This document shows, in pieces, positions 32,990 through 45,065 of a stretch of DNA of 64,000 bases. Below the pieces are notes generated by a model. That model was not told where the DNA came from and ran no database searches. It worked only from the letters and a program-made list of their open reading frames with translations. Positions within the stretch are counted from its first letter, which is position 1, and each line of letters starts with the position of its first letter. The stretch lies in NCBI RefSeq assembly GCF_009389715.1, contig NC_052400.1, forward strand, positions 1,240,001-1,304,000, in the 5' to 3' direction. Source of the DNA: Phoenix dactylifera (Eukaryota; Streptophyta; Magnoliopsida; Arecales; Arecaceae). The position numbers were made by a program, and so were the translations under genes.

Positions 32990-35090
32990 ATTGGAAAATA
33001 AAAGCAAGAATTTCAAGAATATGGGATTCCATAAACCCGAATATGGAGAATCAGTTGATCAGTGTTGATTGTATATTTCTTGACGAGAAGATTATTGAAA
33101 TTTCTGCTTATTGCCTTGCTAATATATAGGAAACTTTTATTCTAGCATCCATACTGTTGATTCATGAGCATTCTTCCCAAAAGAAATGTATATTATATGG
33201 AAAAATTTAATATCGCACAAAATAGAAAAATTTAAAGTCCACTATCGATCCATATATGATCTATAAGAATAGATGTACGATTATATAATATGTGGACAAC
33301 AACACTAACACTATACGCGTACACAAGTTCATTTTTTTATTTTTGGGAAATCTAATCAAGAAAACATAATGCTATTTATTTGACAGGTATTCCACTTTGT
33401 TTCTAACAAATATTAATAAAAGTGTAGTTATATAATACTTTCTTTTCTTTGTTTTGTTGTGCTGATGTTATTGGCCATTGTTTAGTTGACCCACTTGACC
33501 AATTATATGTTAGAGAAAAATTGGTTTACAAAATAAATTTGGAGATAGAAAACTTAAAGTAAACTAATTCGTCTTTCATTTTTTTCGTAACCATTTATAT
33601 ATTTTTTCGCTCTTTTCTCTTCTTTATTGTGCTATCAAATTTCATTCGACTAGCAAGAAGAAAAGGTTGGCTATCACTATTTTGAGTAAATTAGCTCAAA
33701 AATTTGATGAAACTATTGTTCGTGAAAAAGAAAGAGAAGAACCGATGGTAGTCATCTTGGTTGGTATGATCATAAGAATATATAAAGGTGCATTTCTTCA
33801 TATTTCTTTTCTTTAAGAAAAATTAACATTAAATTTATTAGAGATGAAGTTTTCCAATTATTTTTTTACATGTAGAAGAAACCTATCTATCCACTACTTC
33901 TATATCAAAATATTATATAAATTTATAGATCGAAGAAACTATCGTGTATTGAAATAGGTTACCATGTAGTACTTTTAGCTACTACATTTAATGCATATAA
34001 AACTTAGACATTGTTATTTGAATATATACATCAATTAATACATAGATTAGAAATCAAAGATTTATTGCAGCTAGATTTATTGTAGAAGTCACTTTGGATC
34101 CCCAGGAGGAAACGGCGACTAATAAAAAAGAAATCGAAGATTTATTGCTGCTAGATCCGAACAAATTTCAGGTACAATATTAAAATTAAAAAATAGATAC
34201 ATCAAATACTACAGCATTTGTGTTATAAAATATTTATCCTAAGTTAGTATATCAATTTTTTTTTAAGACACCGTTTAAGTATTATACTTTTATATTACAA
34301 AAATAAAAAAATAATTTTTTAAGGGTAAAGTTTACATGCAAAGCTGTTTTGAAAACGGTTGATACTTCTTATGTTTAGTGGTATGAAATGTATTATAATT
34401 GTAGAGCTGCTATAAAAAATTATGGGTATAATTTTTAGTGTAACCAATATGGAAGAAACGATAAACCTCTCATACCGTGATAGCATTATGTTTCTTCTTT
34501 TTTTTTCTTTAATTTTAAAAAATGCATTCTCAATCCAATATTAAAATAATATGTTTAAATTATCCTCTATAAAGGTACCGGTGCTTAACCTCGCCACTAA
34601 TAGAAGATCCGGCCGATTTATCCTTCCTTCTGTTGTTGAGAAGATATGTATATTTCAAATTACTTTTGGTTTGCAGAATTTTGGTACTGATGTAGTTAGT
34701 TATAAGGTGACAAAAATTTTTCAGGAAGGTGAATTACAAGCGCCTAACCCACAGCAGATTTTTGGTGGTGGACCTTCTTCCTTTCAAGCTCCAGCGGAAG
34801 CTATTGTTTCAACTCCCAAAAAACGTATTTGTTCCAAATTTTTCAATGATGAAACTCCTAAAAAAAATACGTTAGCCATGGATAAGTAATATATCTTTGA
34901 TAGCAATCATTTTTTATCGTAGTAATTGCAGTTAATTATAGTCAAATCAGTATTTTTAGAACTCCTTCAACTATCTTTTTTTTTCTTCTTTTTTAAATTG
35001 CAGAAACCTACCTGAGCTTCCTTCAAAAAAAAGGATGCATACTTCTTTCCAACCCAGTCAATGCAGCAAGGAGAAATGATGAATAACACA
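32990..35090 (+). pseudogene. Helitron-associated RPA-like (replication protein A) gene relic
   Basis: Scattered exon-like pieces match the order of plant RPA70-like proteins: MENQLISVDCIFLDEK (about 33041); RLAITILSKLAQKFDET with PMVVILVG (about 33668-33790, OB fold); KKEIEDLLLLDPNKFQ (about 34123); VKFTCKAVLKTVDTSY and a C-terminal zinc-finger-like tract (about 34327-34460); and PKKRICSKFFNDETPKK (about 34817). Plant Helitrons commonly carry such a gene 3' of the helicase. Several frame breaks make it a pseudogene. Introns are AT-rich. No CTRR-type 3' end with hairpin was located. Confidence 0.6.
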
Positions 35091-35975
35091 CACACACATG
35101 TATACATGAATATATATAGAGAGATGTGTGTATATATTTTCTTTATGTTGCTTAGCGGCCGAATATTTGCCTCTTGGGTTTTTCAAAATCTATTAAAAAA
35201 ACCGCAGCGTAGCACGTACGGCTTTATTGCTAGTCATATAATATGATACAACACAAGTAGAATTAAGTGCCCTGCTATCAGCATGAAGTATTTGGCACTT
35301 GGCATTTCTTTCGAAGCATCAATATACTATAAATATTGAGGTTTCAAGGCTTTGTAGACACTTCAAGCAATGGGTCCTTGCCTTTTAATATAAAGTTACA
35401 TAGACACTTCGCTTATGCGTATGTGTCATTTCTCCTTGAATAGAATTTTGGAGGGCCCGAAAATAATTTAAATTACAAATAATTTTGCTATTTGCCACTT
35501 AAATAACTTCTCATTTTCCTTAATTTGTTTTAAAAGAAGGACCATCTTTTTTGTGGTCGGGTGGAATGCCCCACAGCGTGTTATGCCGGTACGTTACCGA
35601 TGCCACGCTTGCAGAGTTGTAAAATAGAATTGCACACAGTTTTGAAAATGAATTACGTAAATTTATAAAAGTTTGAATTCAAAATTAAGCAAAATAGTCT
35701 TAAAAGAAGCTAGCAAAAGCCACAAACCCAGAAAACAAACTATACAAAGAGAAACTGACTTCCAAAATGACACAAAATATGGAGAGAAAAAAAGCTGTAT
35801 CAACAGCCACGAATGATGAAGATCATCGGGATTTATGTTAATTAAATAGAAGGTTGGCTATTGCACATTCAAGTAAAATACTGAATATTGATTTCTTCTT
35901 CGAGCATGCACCAGGCTAACAGATACAGCAGGGTATTATCAGGTTCATTTATCATGAATATATACATATATATAT
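35091..35975. other. Intergenic, no gene seen
   Basis: AT-rich sequence between the Helitron relic and the GLP6 3' flank. It begins with a short CA/TA repeat (35088-35130). No supportable frame; the Helitron 3' end may lie here. Confidence 0.4.
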
Positions 35976-36288
35976 ATTATCAGGTTTGTTAAGTGATGGA
36001 GTTTCTGAAGCTGATGAAACAGCTAATATTAACAGCATCGGCACTTTTATGACATACTCGAAGGATTCGAGGAAAGTCCATCATGAACACCACGTGGCAA
36101 AGTAAAATGCAAATATTGAATGATAAAGTAATTTTCTTTAGTAGTATAATATAGAGCAAGTATATCTTTGCTCAAACAAATGCATGCAAACAGAGGAAGA
36201 ATGTTTGCTTATTCGAACCAAAGAATTCGAAAAAAAAGAAAAGATCAGAGACCATATTTCAGATATCAATTAATTCCCATGCAGTTGC
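35976..36288. repeat. GLP6 downstream block (GLP4/5-like)
   Basis: Resembles the 3' flanks of GLP4 and GLP5 (GAAGCTGATGAAACAGCTAA, ACATACTCGAAGGATTCG) and not those of GLP1, 2, 3 and 7, even though GLP6's coding and upstream sequence is class A. This marks a recombination junction near the GLP6 stop codon. Confidence 0.6.
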
Positions 36289-37142
36289 CTAGTTGTTGTT
36301 GTTCATCCTGAATTGGGCCTGGAGCCAGTCCACGGTCTTCTTGTCCAATTGAAAGGCCTTGGCAAGAACATAATCAGAGATTGGTGGGTTCGCTCCAAAG
36401 ACTGCATTGGCTATCGTGATCACGCCAGGGTTCTGGCTACTGAGAATGGCAATGGCAACAGCATTTGTCTTCCCGTAGTTGAATTGGAAATGGATAAGGC
36501 CTTGAGGAAATACGAACACATCGCCCTTGTTAAGGATCTTAGTGAAGAGCTGGTTGTTCGGGTTATTAGATGTGACGAAGCCGACATGGAGCGTGCCTTC
36601 CAACACCGTGAGGATCTCCGTTCCCCTTGGGTGGATGTGAGGAGGGTTGACTCCATAGGGTGCAAAGTCCAGGCGAGCCAGCGAGATGCCAAGCGTGTTG
36701 AGCCCAGGAAACTGGTTCACGTTGACATGAGTCACATTAGACCCAAGTTTGTTCCCTGTGTCGCGGGGCTTGTCAAGGCCAGAGAAGTAGAAATCTTCGG
36801 CTTTGGCAAGCTTCGGGTCCTTGCAGACGAACCCATTTACAAGCACTGCATGAACAATTGCAAGAAAGGTAAGTATATATATCGACATATATATGATAAA
36901 AACTCATCATTAGTATCTTTGAAGTTGGGTTGACAGCTGGTAACTTCAGGAGAATTACACACCATGCATGCTAATTACATATTTAGCAACTACTAACTAA
37001 TAATAAGGTAGATGTTGTGAATAGGAGTACCATTTGATTTAAGATCTGCAACACAGAAGTCCTGGAGTTGACTAGGATCAGAAGCAATGGCATGAGATGA
37101 AGCCAGAGCAAGGAGAGCAAGCAAGAGGAAATGGGCAGCCAT
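36289..37142 (-). CDS. GLP: Germin-like protein 6 of the array (chimeric flanks)
   Basis: Exons 37031-37142 and 36289-36845, 185-bp intron, 222 aa. The signal peptide is [20 protein letters not shown]. Cys30/Cys45, Asn74-Val-Thr, Mn ligands His107, His109, Glu114, His156 and KGD are all present. Differences from GLP1 include [28 protein letters not shown] and a basic, tryptophan-free end FRMNNNN. Coding sequence and promoter are class A, but the 3' flank is of the GLP4/GLP5 type, so the gene looks like a product of unequal exchange or conversion. Predicted secreted Mn-cupin. Confidence 0.95.
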
Positions 37143-37290
37143 CTGTTCTCCCTTTCCAGTTAGCAGAACAATAGCCAAGGGATTTGGAGCAAGGTGTTAT
37201 GGGAGGAGTTGATATATATATATAGAAGGAGCGTGGGACTAGGCCTTTGATAAGGCTTGATTTAGTCATGCGACTTCGTAAAAGGAAGAA
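37143..37290 (-). promoter_or_regulatory. GLP6 core promoter, class A
   Basis: TATATATATATC on the minus strand (about 37212-37224), preceded by AGTCCCACGCTCC as in GLP1 and GLP2. Confidence 0.7.
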
Positions 37291-38964
37291 GAGTAAACCA
37301 TGTTAGATAATTGCTAGCCATGGTTCTCTAGTGTTTGTCCGTTTGTTGTTGTCCCAGTAAAGGTTTGACGAAGTATCGCTGATGATATTGTCAAGTAAAA
37401 CCATCCAGACATAGATCATGGTTTCTCTTGCTCCCTATTATTATAATTTTTTAATATCAGTTGCGGTTTCTTTCAACAATATACTTGGAGTTGTTGGAGA
37501 CTGCCTGAGAGGAATCGACGCCGTCCACGGCAAGCGTTTCTCCAACCGTGCTTTTGATCGCATCTCACCGAGAAATCACCAGTGTTTTCTCATAACGAGC
37601 AACGATCTGATTGAGGAAGACAATTAATAGATTTTTAAGGGAGCGGCGGAAGCCACCTAACTAGTTGAAATAGCGAATACTTTTCCGGAAGCATATTCTA
37701 TTACAATGGGGTGTTGGTCCCACTCAAAAACCCCATGATTTGTTCAGACAATTCTGAGACTTCCAGATCCCTGTATAGTTTTTTTTTCCTTATAATAAAC
37801 TGCATTAGTCCATTAATTACATCAAATGAAACAGTTATTATAATATCAAATTCTGAAAGCTTAAGTGTTTTTTCTTCGAGTGCCGATCGGTTATCACTCC
37901 CTTTTCATCATTGCATGCAACATTTACGTGCCAGATATCAGTTCATATGCAATGGGAGAATAATATTTCAAACGATTTAGTTTTTAGTTACGTGAGTTGT
38001 CTTCATGGTTATAAAAACTTTTCACATTAGTTTTGGTAGTGTGAGATGGGTAATCATTTAGCTGAAATTCTAGAAAATAATTATTTATAGAACGATTATT
38101 TTAGATGACATTTGGCATCACTTTTATTTTTTTATTTCAATTTTTTGATTTTCAAATTTTAAAATATAAAAATATTTAATCTAGTCAATTACTTTTAAAA
38201 TTATATGATGATAGTGGCGAGGGCAACAGTAGTGTTGGAGGAGATAGTAGTGGTGTTGGCAGCAATTAAAAAGGTGCCCTGATGTTGCTGTGGTGACCGT
38301 GCTAGTGGGGCCACCAACGATATGGTGGTTACAATGACAACAATGGTGGCAGTATAGTGGAGATTATTGGTATCGGCAATGTGGTGAACGTGTTGAGGTT
38401 GGCAGTTGCAGTGGTGGCAGCTACGACAATAGCATAGATGGTAGAGATGACGACGACAACAATGATGGTGGTGATGGTGGAATGACGTGGTAGTGGTAGC
38501 AATTACGGTGGTAGTAATAATAGTAATTGTAGTGGTTGAAATAATGGCAGTAGCGATGATAGTGGAGATAACAGCAATATCAATGGTAATGGTGATGGTG
38601 GAGATAATGGTACGTAGTAGTAGTAGTGGTGAAGATGATGTTTATGGTGTTGAGATGGTGCTAATAGACATGAGTATTATTTTAGAAAATAGTAAAAATA
38701 AAAAAAATTACTATTATTTTTCTAAAAATAATAAAAATATTTTTCAAACATTTATTTTGCCTTGATTTCTCTGATTTTGTTTTTAAAATAAAAATAAATT
38801 AAATATAAATACAACAACAAATAGACCTTTACTTGGCAAATCTCTCTCAATCGCCGTGCTAGCTGTTAGGTCGAAGAACTGTGATATCCGAGATAAAGGT
38901 CCTTTGTTGTAAATTGAAATCAACCCTCTAAAGTCAAGGGGAATTGTCTATTGAAGAAAACAAC
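37291..38964. repeat. GLP-unit upstream block, class A copy, with GGT-rich repeat
   Basis: Collinear with GLP2 upstream (16231-17988) up to the CACTA insertion point. The GGT/GAT-rich block is at 38210-38665. Short frames at 37418, 37711 and 38487 are not supported as genes. Confidence 0.7.
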
Positions 38965-38984
38965 CACTACAGGAAAATGGTCTT

Positions 38985-39150
38985 TTCCGACGCTCTTCTA
39001 CTGACGCTAGGAAAAAGCGTCGGAAAAAAGTTCACCGCCTAAATATTTGCCGACGCTTTAATTAAGCGTCGGTAATTCTTAGGAATAGACGACGCTTATT
39101 AGCGTCGTCGTATATTCCGGCCTAAAACGACGCGTATAAGCGTCGTCAAA
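38985..39150. repeat. Left subterminal repeats of the CACTA element
   Basis: Several copies of CCGACGCTT, AAGCGTCGG and GACGACGCTTAT in both orientations. In the family these bind the TNPA-type protein during transposition. Confidence 0.8.
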
Positions 39151-39169
39151 AGTCAAATTCACATCAAAA

Positions 39170-40530
39170 CCAGTGGCCACCCCTCTCCTCCTCATTTTGC
39201 ATCCTGATCAAGCCCTAGCTCCTCTGGCTCCTCCTCCCTCCTCTCCGACGACGAGCGACCGACCGACCCTTGTCCTCTCCGGCGCCGAGCGACGTCCGAC
39301 GCCAAGCTCCTCTCGTCCTCTCTCCTCTCCGGCGGCAAGCGACCATCCGCATCCTCCTCTCTCGTCTCCGGCACCGAGCGACCGGCCACCTACGACAAGC
39401 TCAAAAAGCGAAGAGGCTCCGGACCATCTACGACAAGCTCCGCTCGAAGGTTTCTCTGCCGATCAAATCGAACAGGCTCTCTCTGCTCTCAAGGTTATTT
39501 TTCTTTTCTCATGTACTTTTTTTTCTCCTCATATCACAAAATTCCCTTTCTCAACTTGGGGTTCAAGAAACACAAATTGGTTGATTATTCTGGTTGAAAC
39601 ACAAATTTATTGCAATTCAGTGCCTCGAATCTTTTTTTATTAATCATTTAGAAGTCACAGTCCCGGATCCAGTGAAACACAGTGTAGTTTCACTGTGTTT
39701 TTTATTGTGCTTCATCATATACCCCATGTATATGATGAACATTTGCATTATGTAGTTGAACAAATTTTACTATTTATTAATGATGAAAATATTTAACTGA
39801 ATTCTTATTGCTATTATATGTTTGGTTTAAATTTTGGGTGTAATTGAAATATTATTCGTTCTGTAAGACTCGTATGCTCTTTAAGAGTCATGCAGCTGTG
39901 TCACGTAGCCAACTTTGAGAGTGTGAGAAGCTGTTAGGGACAACGGAAGATACAACTTAAATAATGGATGTCACTCATGAATCCTTCATTAAAGAGTTTT
40001 CTGAAGTTTTCCAGCTCTCTTGATTCAGAGTAATCTCTGAATTGGACCTCCCTGAGGAAAGTTTGTTTACAGGGAAGTCATTTCTTCTGAAAGAGCACTC
40101 AATTTGAAAACAAACTGCATTGCTCCCACCTTCTTGATTAAATGACATAAATACTCCTCACAATTTTATGTAATGAATAGGCTGTATTTACAAGACTAAA
40201 CATTTAAATCACAATTATAATAAAGGAGTTAAAAATGGATGGGCAGCACAGGGACATTGAAATATCACAGTCCCACATGTATGTGCATGTTTGTGTATGT
40301 TCATCAGTTGATTAGTATAGTAATGCATTAGTCATGCCTTTTATTTTTTACGGTATTTACCAGTACTTTTCTGAGAACTTGCATTGATAAGTGTTGAATA
40401 TGGTCTTATTATAACTTCTGTAGCATGGTTTTATGATGTTGTTGTTGTTGTTTTGTGGACCTATTATTGTCAGTCTTCAATTTTTGACCTTGAATCTTCG
40501 AATATGGCATGCTTGTCGATATCTGTTGCA
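39170..40530 (+). other. CACTA 5' interior: GC-rich leader, then AT-rich DNA
   Basis: 39170-39480 is GC-rich and CTCC-rich with a Pro/Ser-rich frame (39173-39643) that changes to AT-rich, intron-like sequence at about 39493 (AAGGTTATTTTTC). It looks like a 5' UTR or first exon with promoter, possibly for the element's own gene or captured; I cannot identify it. 39650-40500 shows no recognisable coding sequence. Confidence 0.35.
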
Positions 40531-40531
40531 G

Positions 40532-40591
40532 GCAAGAAGTGCAGCAAGGCGCCCAAGACTCAAAGGCTTGTAACTCCCCTGACTCTCCATG
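40532..40591 (+). pseudogene. Captured fragment of ribosomal protein eS6 (RPS6)
   Basis: After a good splice acceptor (TCTGTTGCAG) the frame reads GKKCSKAPKTQRLVTPLTL, matching the plant eS6 segment GKKVSKAPKIQRLVTPLTL. The match ends abruptly where eS6 continues QRKRAR, giving the 3' capture junction near 40591. About 20 codons remain. No upstream eS6 exons were found nearby. Confidence 0.75.
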
Positions 40592-42321
40592 ATCTTATAA
40601 GACCAAGATCTTATACCTTGCATGCTTACTTGATGATCTGGCTTTCTTCTATTGTGGCACCGGTAGACCATGATTAATTGATGAACTTTTCAAATAATGG
40701 AACAACCAAATGATATTTAGAAAATATTGTTTAGCAATATGTACCAATAAAAATGTTGTTTAGACTGGCATCAATTAATTTACACATGATTTAAATTGTA
40801 AAGGTACAAGATGTCTTTCATGGCTAGTTACAATATCAATAAAGTAACCGATCTAGCTGATACATCCTTTAGATCAAGAAAGTTTATTGTCTTATATCAT
40901 GTTCCTTAGTAAACATTCAGATCACATGATATTGGGTTTCTTTCAAATCACAGTAATAAGATTCTTTACCTTTTTAATATTGATTTGTGACACATGCTCT
41001 TTTCCTTGACATTGATAGTGGATATTATCATTTCACCAAGACATTATCTTCTTCCCTTTCTTGCTAAATTCATCTGAGTGTGCTTGATTTGGTGACTTAT
41101 TGCAGCTTGGTCAAAAGACAGCAAACGTTCTAAAAGATCTCTTTCTAGTACCTAAACCAGATTCCAAACGCATAATCACTTTTGCTAATCGGAGTGATTC
41201 AGATCACATAAGTTCTAGTAATTATGATATAAATATAGTTTATAATCTCATGTAAAGGTAACCTTCATAACATAGTAATTATGACAGGCTACTTAAACAT
41301 GTCAATATTTTTCACTAAATATTTTGTGCAAAAATAATTAAATATTAAAGGCAAAGTTATAAACATCATGCACCCAGTACCAACATTCGTTTGGTAAGGG
41401 CACAAAGCATTAAACCAACCCTTGTTCCAAACAAACTCTTAGTTCAGCTGATTTGATATATAATTGCTGGACCAGTCCATTAGGGAACTGGTGCTACCCT
41501 TATGGAATCAAGTGCTTGCCTTGAGCATGTAGTGTAGCAGCTGCTATAGCATGTTTTTTCTTGATATATTCGGCAACTTTTACCCAAGTGCCACAGAGTC
41601 CCAATGAAGCTTAGTGTAGCAATTTTGGGTCAAAATCACTATGGCAGCTGCTATAGTAGGTGCAGCGACCACTTTTTGAGACAATGGGTGGAAGTAGAGA
41701 ATGTAGTAGAGAATGTAGAACATGTTGTTGTGAAGAACCAGTACTTAAATAGAGGTCCATGGCAATGTAGAGACCATTACAGTTGACTTATAATTTATGG
41801 AATGTAGTTTGTTTCTTTTTATGTTCAATTGCATGTGGTCATCTAAATGTAGTACTACTTTCATTCATAATATTATCATCAAAGTGTATAACTTGGAAAA
41901 ACATTTGAAATCTTTTGGACTAGTGGAATGGGAACCCAAGAGAATCTTTTGAATCTCATGTCTTGAGAACTCTATGGAAATTAATAGGCTGCTCACTTTC
42001 ATCTCGCGTACAACAAGACTTCGTTGTTTCAAATCTTTATGGATCTTCATCCAGGTACGGCAGCAGTTAGTAAGTGTTAGATTATAAACCAGGAGATGTT
42101 GAGCAACTAGTTTGATAGTTCAGGTTGATAGTTTGATAGTAAGTGTTAGATTATAAATGTGTTTGATTGATGGTGTTGATGATCCTATTTTTGTTTGTTA
42201 GCAGTTTAACATCAAGAGATCCGCAGCTAAAGATGGGAGGACCGGGTAGCAATATGAAATTTAGTATAAATTTATCATTTAACCAAATATTGATTCTTTT
42301 TTGTGCATACCAGGTAACAAT
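40592..42321. other. CACTA interior, no gene seen
   Basis: AT-rich sequence between the eS6 scrap and the transposon gene. No frame with a recognisable domain. It may contain introns or 5' UTR of the downstream gene, or further unrecognised captured intron DNA. Confidence 0.4.
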
Positions 42322-44161
42322 ATGCCCCGAGGGAGACGATTTAGAGATGTGGAGTTCCAGCATTCTCAGGTGGGATCTACTTCTGATCAGTCCCTGCAGT
42401 CCCAGCAGCCATGTGAGCACCAGCAGCACGAGTCAGGATCTCAGCGCGAGCCTCCTGCTGATTGTCCGGAGGATGAGCTCCGGATCCAGGGTAATTCGAT
42501 TTAAAGTTCATATTTTATGTTCATATTTGTCTTCAACTTTTTAAGACTTTTTAATTTTAATAGATGGACAAGGGACGGTGAGGACGAGACGGGGACCCAC
42601 TCAAGCAAAGGATGTGTGGAAGCTTCCTCCGGGTGAGAAGATCATCATCCGATGCAACGAATTGGGGCAGCCCATCAATAGAGCTGGAAGTCTTCTATCA
42701 AGCTTTTTAGGATCGGTTGCACGCAAGGGTCAGCTGTGTCCGCTCAACTATACGAAGTGGAATGACATGCTTCCTTCGTATAAGGTTGAGCTTCTTAGAC
42801 TTATACAGGTAATGAATTGAATTTATTCTTTTTAATTCGACACCTCCTGTATATTAATTTGCTTAGTATCATAATTTTATTTTAGATGTTTAATATTATT
42901 ATAACATTCTGAATCTTGTTGTAGGATAAGTTTGTACTCCCTCCAGAGAGCCATGATTGGGTGCTAAAGTCCCTCAATCGCAAATGAAAAGAATATAAAG
43001 CAAAATTGAAGACGGACTTTAAGCGCGAGGGTATGACAGAGGAGGAGGTTGCTCGTGTGACTCCTCCTGATGTATACCCTCAGCAGTGGAGGGAGCTTGT
43101 TCACTACTGGTTTTCTGAAAGAGGACAGGTCACGTATATTGTTTCAATATTTTATATTATATTTATTATTAATATAGATTGCGAATATATACATTGAATC
43201 ATATTATACTGTGTGCTTTTATTTTGGCAGACATATTCTAATATTGGCAGAGCTGCACGAGCATCTCAAGCAGTTCCTCATACTTCAGGCTCGAAGAGTT
43301 ATGCGAGACGTAGAAATGAATTCGTAAGTTCTTTTGAAACTATTTGATATTTTACTAACATATAGCACGTATCATGATATATAGTTTGCCAATATACTTT
43401 CCGTATGTGTAGATGGTAGAGCATGGAAGGGAGCCTGGTGAGGTAGAGTTTTATAAGATGACCCACACTCACCGAGATGGCAGCTTTGTCCGGAACGAGT
43501 CGAGAGATATAGTTGTATGTATTCATTTTTTATTTGTTCAGAATTTTCTTATTAATTTTACTTCTTTTAAAATATTAATGTGACTGTTTTTTTTTTTCTT
43601 GAGAGAGATATAGGAAAGAGCTACAACTCTTATTTCAGAGCGCGTCGGGGAGTCATCATCATCCGACGCGGCCAGTCGCGTCGAGGCTCAGGTCTATGCT
43701 GAATTGATGGGCCCAGAACGCTATGGTCGCGTGAGAGGTTACGGTGTCGGAGTTACCCCCACTCAGCTATCTGCAGTGAGCCGATATACCCAAGATGCCA
43801 GACAAGGTACTAGCACTGCAGAGGTTTGTAGTTTGAAAACAGAGATGGCACAGATAAAGCAGTCATATGAGACAAGGATAGAGGAGATGAGGCAGAGTCA
43901 TATGACTGATATGGCGGAGTTGAAGCAAAGCCAAGAGTTGAAGATACAATCTTTGCAGGACCAGCTTGACCATATTTCATCCTTTTTGCAGAGATTTGCT
44001 CCTCCGGTACATAACTAAATCTATTTGAATATTTTATGTAATTATAATGTATTCTTGTATGAGCGTGATGACTTTCGTATTTTTAGTTTCTAAAATATTT
44101 TTTTTTCTTGTAGGTTGATGATACTTCATCTACTCGTAGAGATGATGATGCCGACCCTTGA
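42322..44161 (+). pseudogene. CACTA-encoded plant transposon protein (Transposase_24, Ptta/En/Spm family)
   Basis: Seven exons with GT-AG borders: 42322-42490, 42564-42808, 42925-43128, 43231-43323, 43413-43514, 43614-44006 and 44114-44161, 418 codons including the stop. It opens MPRGRRFRDVEF, then a Gln-rich segment, the conserved core (VWKLPPGEKIIIRCNELGQP, WNDMLPSYKVELL, VYPQQWRELVHYWFSERGQ, then YARRRNEF, HTHRDGSF), a coiled coil (about LKTEMAQIKQSYETRIEEM to LQDQLDHISSFLQRF) and an acidic C-terminus DDDADP. In CACTA elements this protein accompanies TNPD; a DNA-binding role like TNPA is inferred. One in-frame TGA (42985-42987) stands where a Trp would be expected, so this copy is probably not fully functional. 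Confidence 0.8.
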
Positions 44162-44466
44162 TACATATTGTAGATTGTGTACTTAGGAATTTGACTTGTA
44201 TGCTTTAAGAATGTTTTTGAAGTACAATGTAATCAAATATGATAATATGAATATTTTGAATGAAAAGTTCTTGTTTGTGAAATTAGTATGTTCTTCAAAT
44301 ATGCACAACTTTATCTACTTCACCTTATCTTACTTGGGGAATGGCTCTATGTTGACTTGACAGGAACATGGTTTCAGGACAGGCAGTCCGGCTGGACAAC
44401 TTGACTCCCACGAACTAGATGAGGTAACTGGAATACATCTTCTTCATGCAAGTAAACTGTTCATTC

Positions 44467-44755
44467 TATTTATCCACGGCTTGATAAGATACTTTTTCTT
44501 GATGATGATGTTGTTGTTCAAAAGGATTTGACACCACTATGGTCTTTAGATTTGAAGGGGATGGTGAATGGAGCAGTTGAGACGTGCAAAGAGAGCTTTC
44601 ATAGGTTTGATACTTACCTCAATTTCTCAAACCCAAAAATCTCTGAAAATTTTGATCCACAAGCTTGTCGATGGGCATTTGGGATGAACATCTTTGACTT
44701 GAAGGAATGGAAGAAGCGAAATATCAATGGAATATATCATTATAGGCAAGACTTG
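44467..44755 (+). pseudogene. Captured fragment of a GAUT-type galacturonosyltransferase (GT8)
   Basis: The frame YPRLDKILFLDDDVVVQKDL (DDD motif at 44502-44510) continues through LTPLWSLDLKGMVNGAVETC, SFHRFDTYLNFSNPKISENF and RWAFGMNIFDLKEWKKRNI to GIYHYRQDL, ending at a GT donor after 44755. GAUTs build pectin homogalacturonan in the Golgi; these are the catalytic DXD region and following conserved block of GT8. Upstream and downstream exons are missing, so it cannot be an active enzyme. Cys/Gly-rich positions (ACGWAYG in the family) are changed to ACRWAFG. Confidence 0.82.
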
Positions 44756-45065
44756 GTAAGAAAAAATAGTTGTTGTTATTTTCTGTTCGGTAGATTTCCT
44801 ATATGACTTCTATATTGATTACAATAACAATTGCCTAAATCTATCACATGTTCAATTCTTTATATAGTATACCGGATATTCCTCTGAAGAGAGTTTTCAT
44901 GATTATGCTTTTATATGTTCACCTTTGGTTGTAGTCCTCTGAAGATATTCCTCTGTTCTTTTGTTCCTTCTATTCCTCATGAGAGTATGATGCATTTCTT
45001 TTGTTCCTTCTATTCCTTGTAAATTGGATATATGACTTATGAAAGTTGGATTATGATGATTCCAG

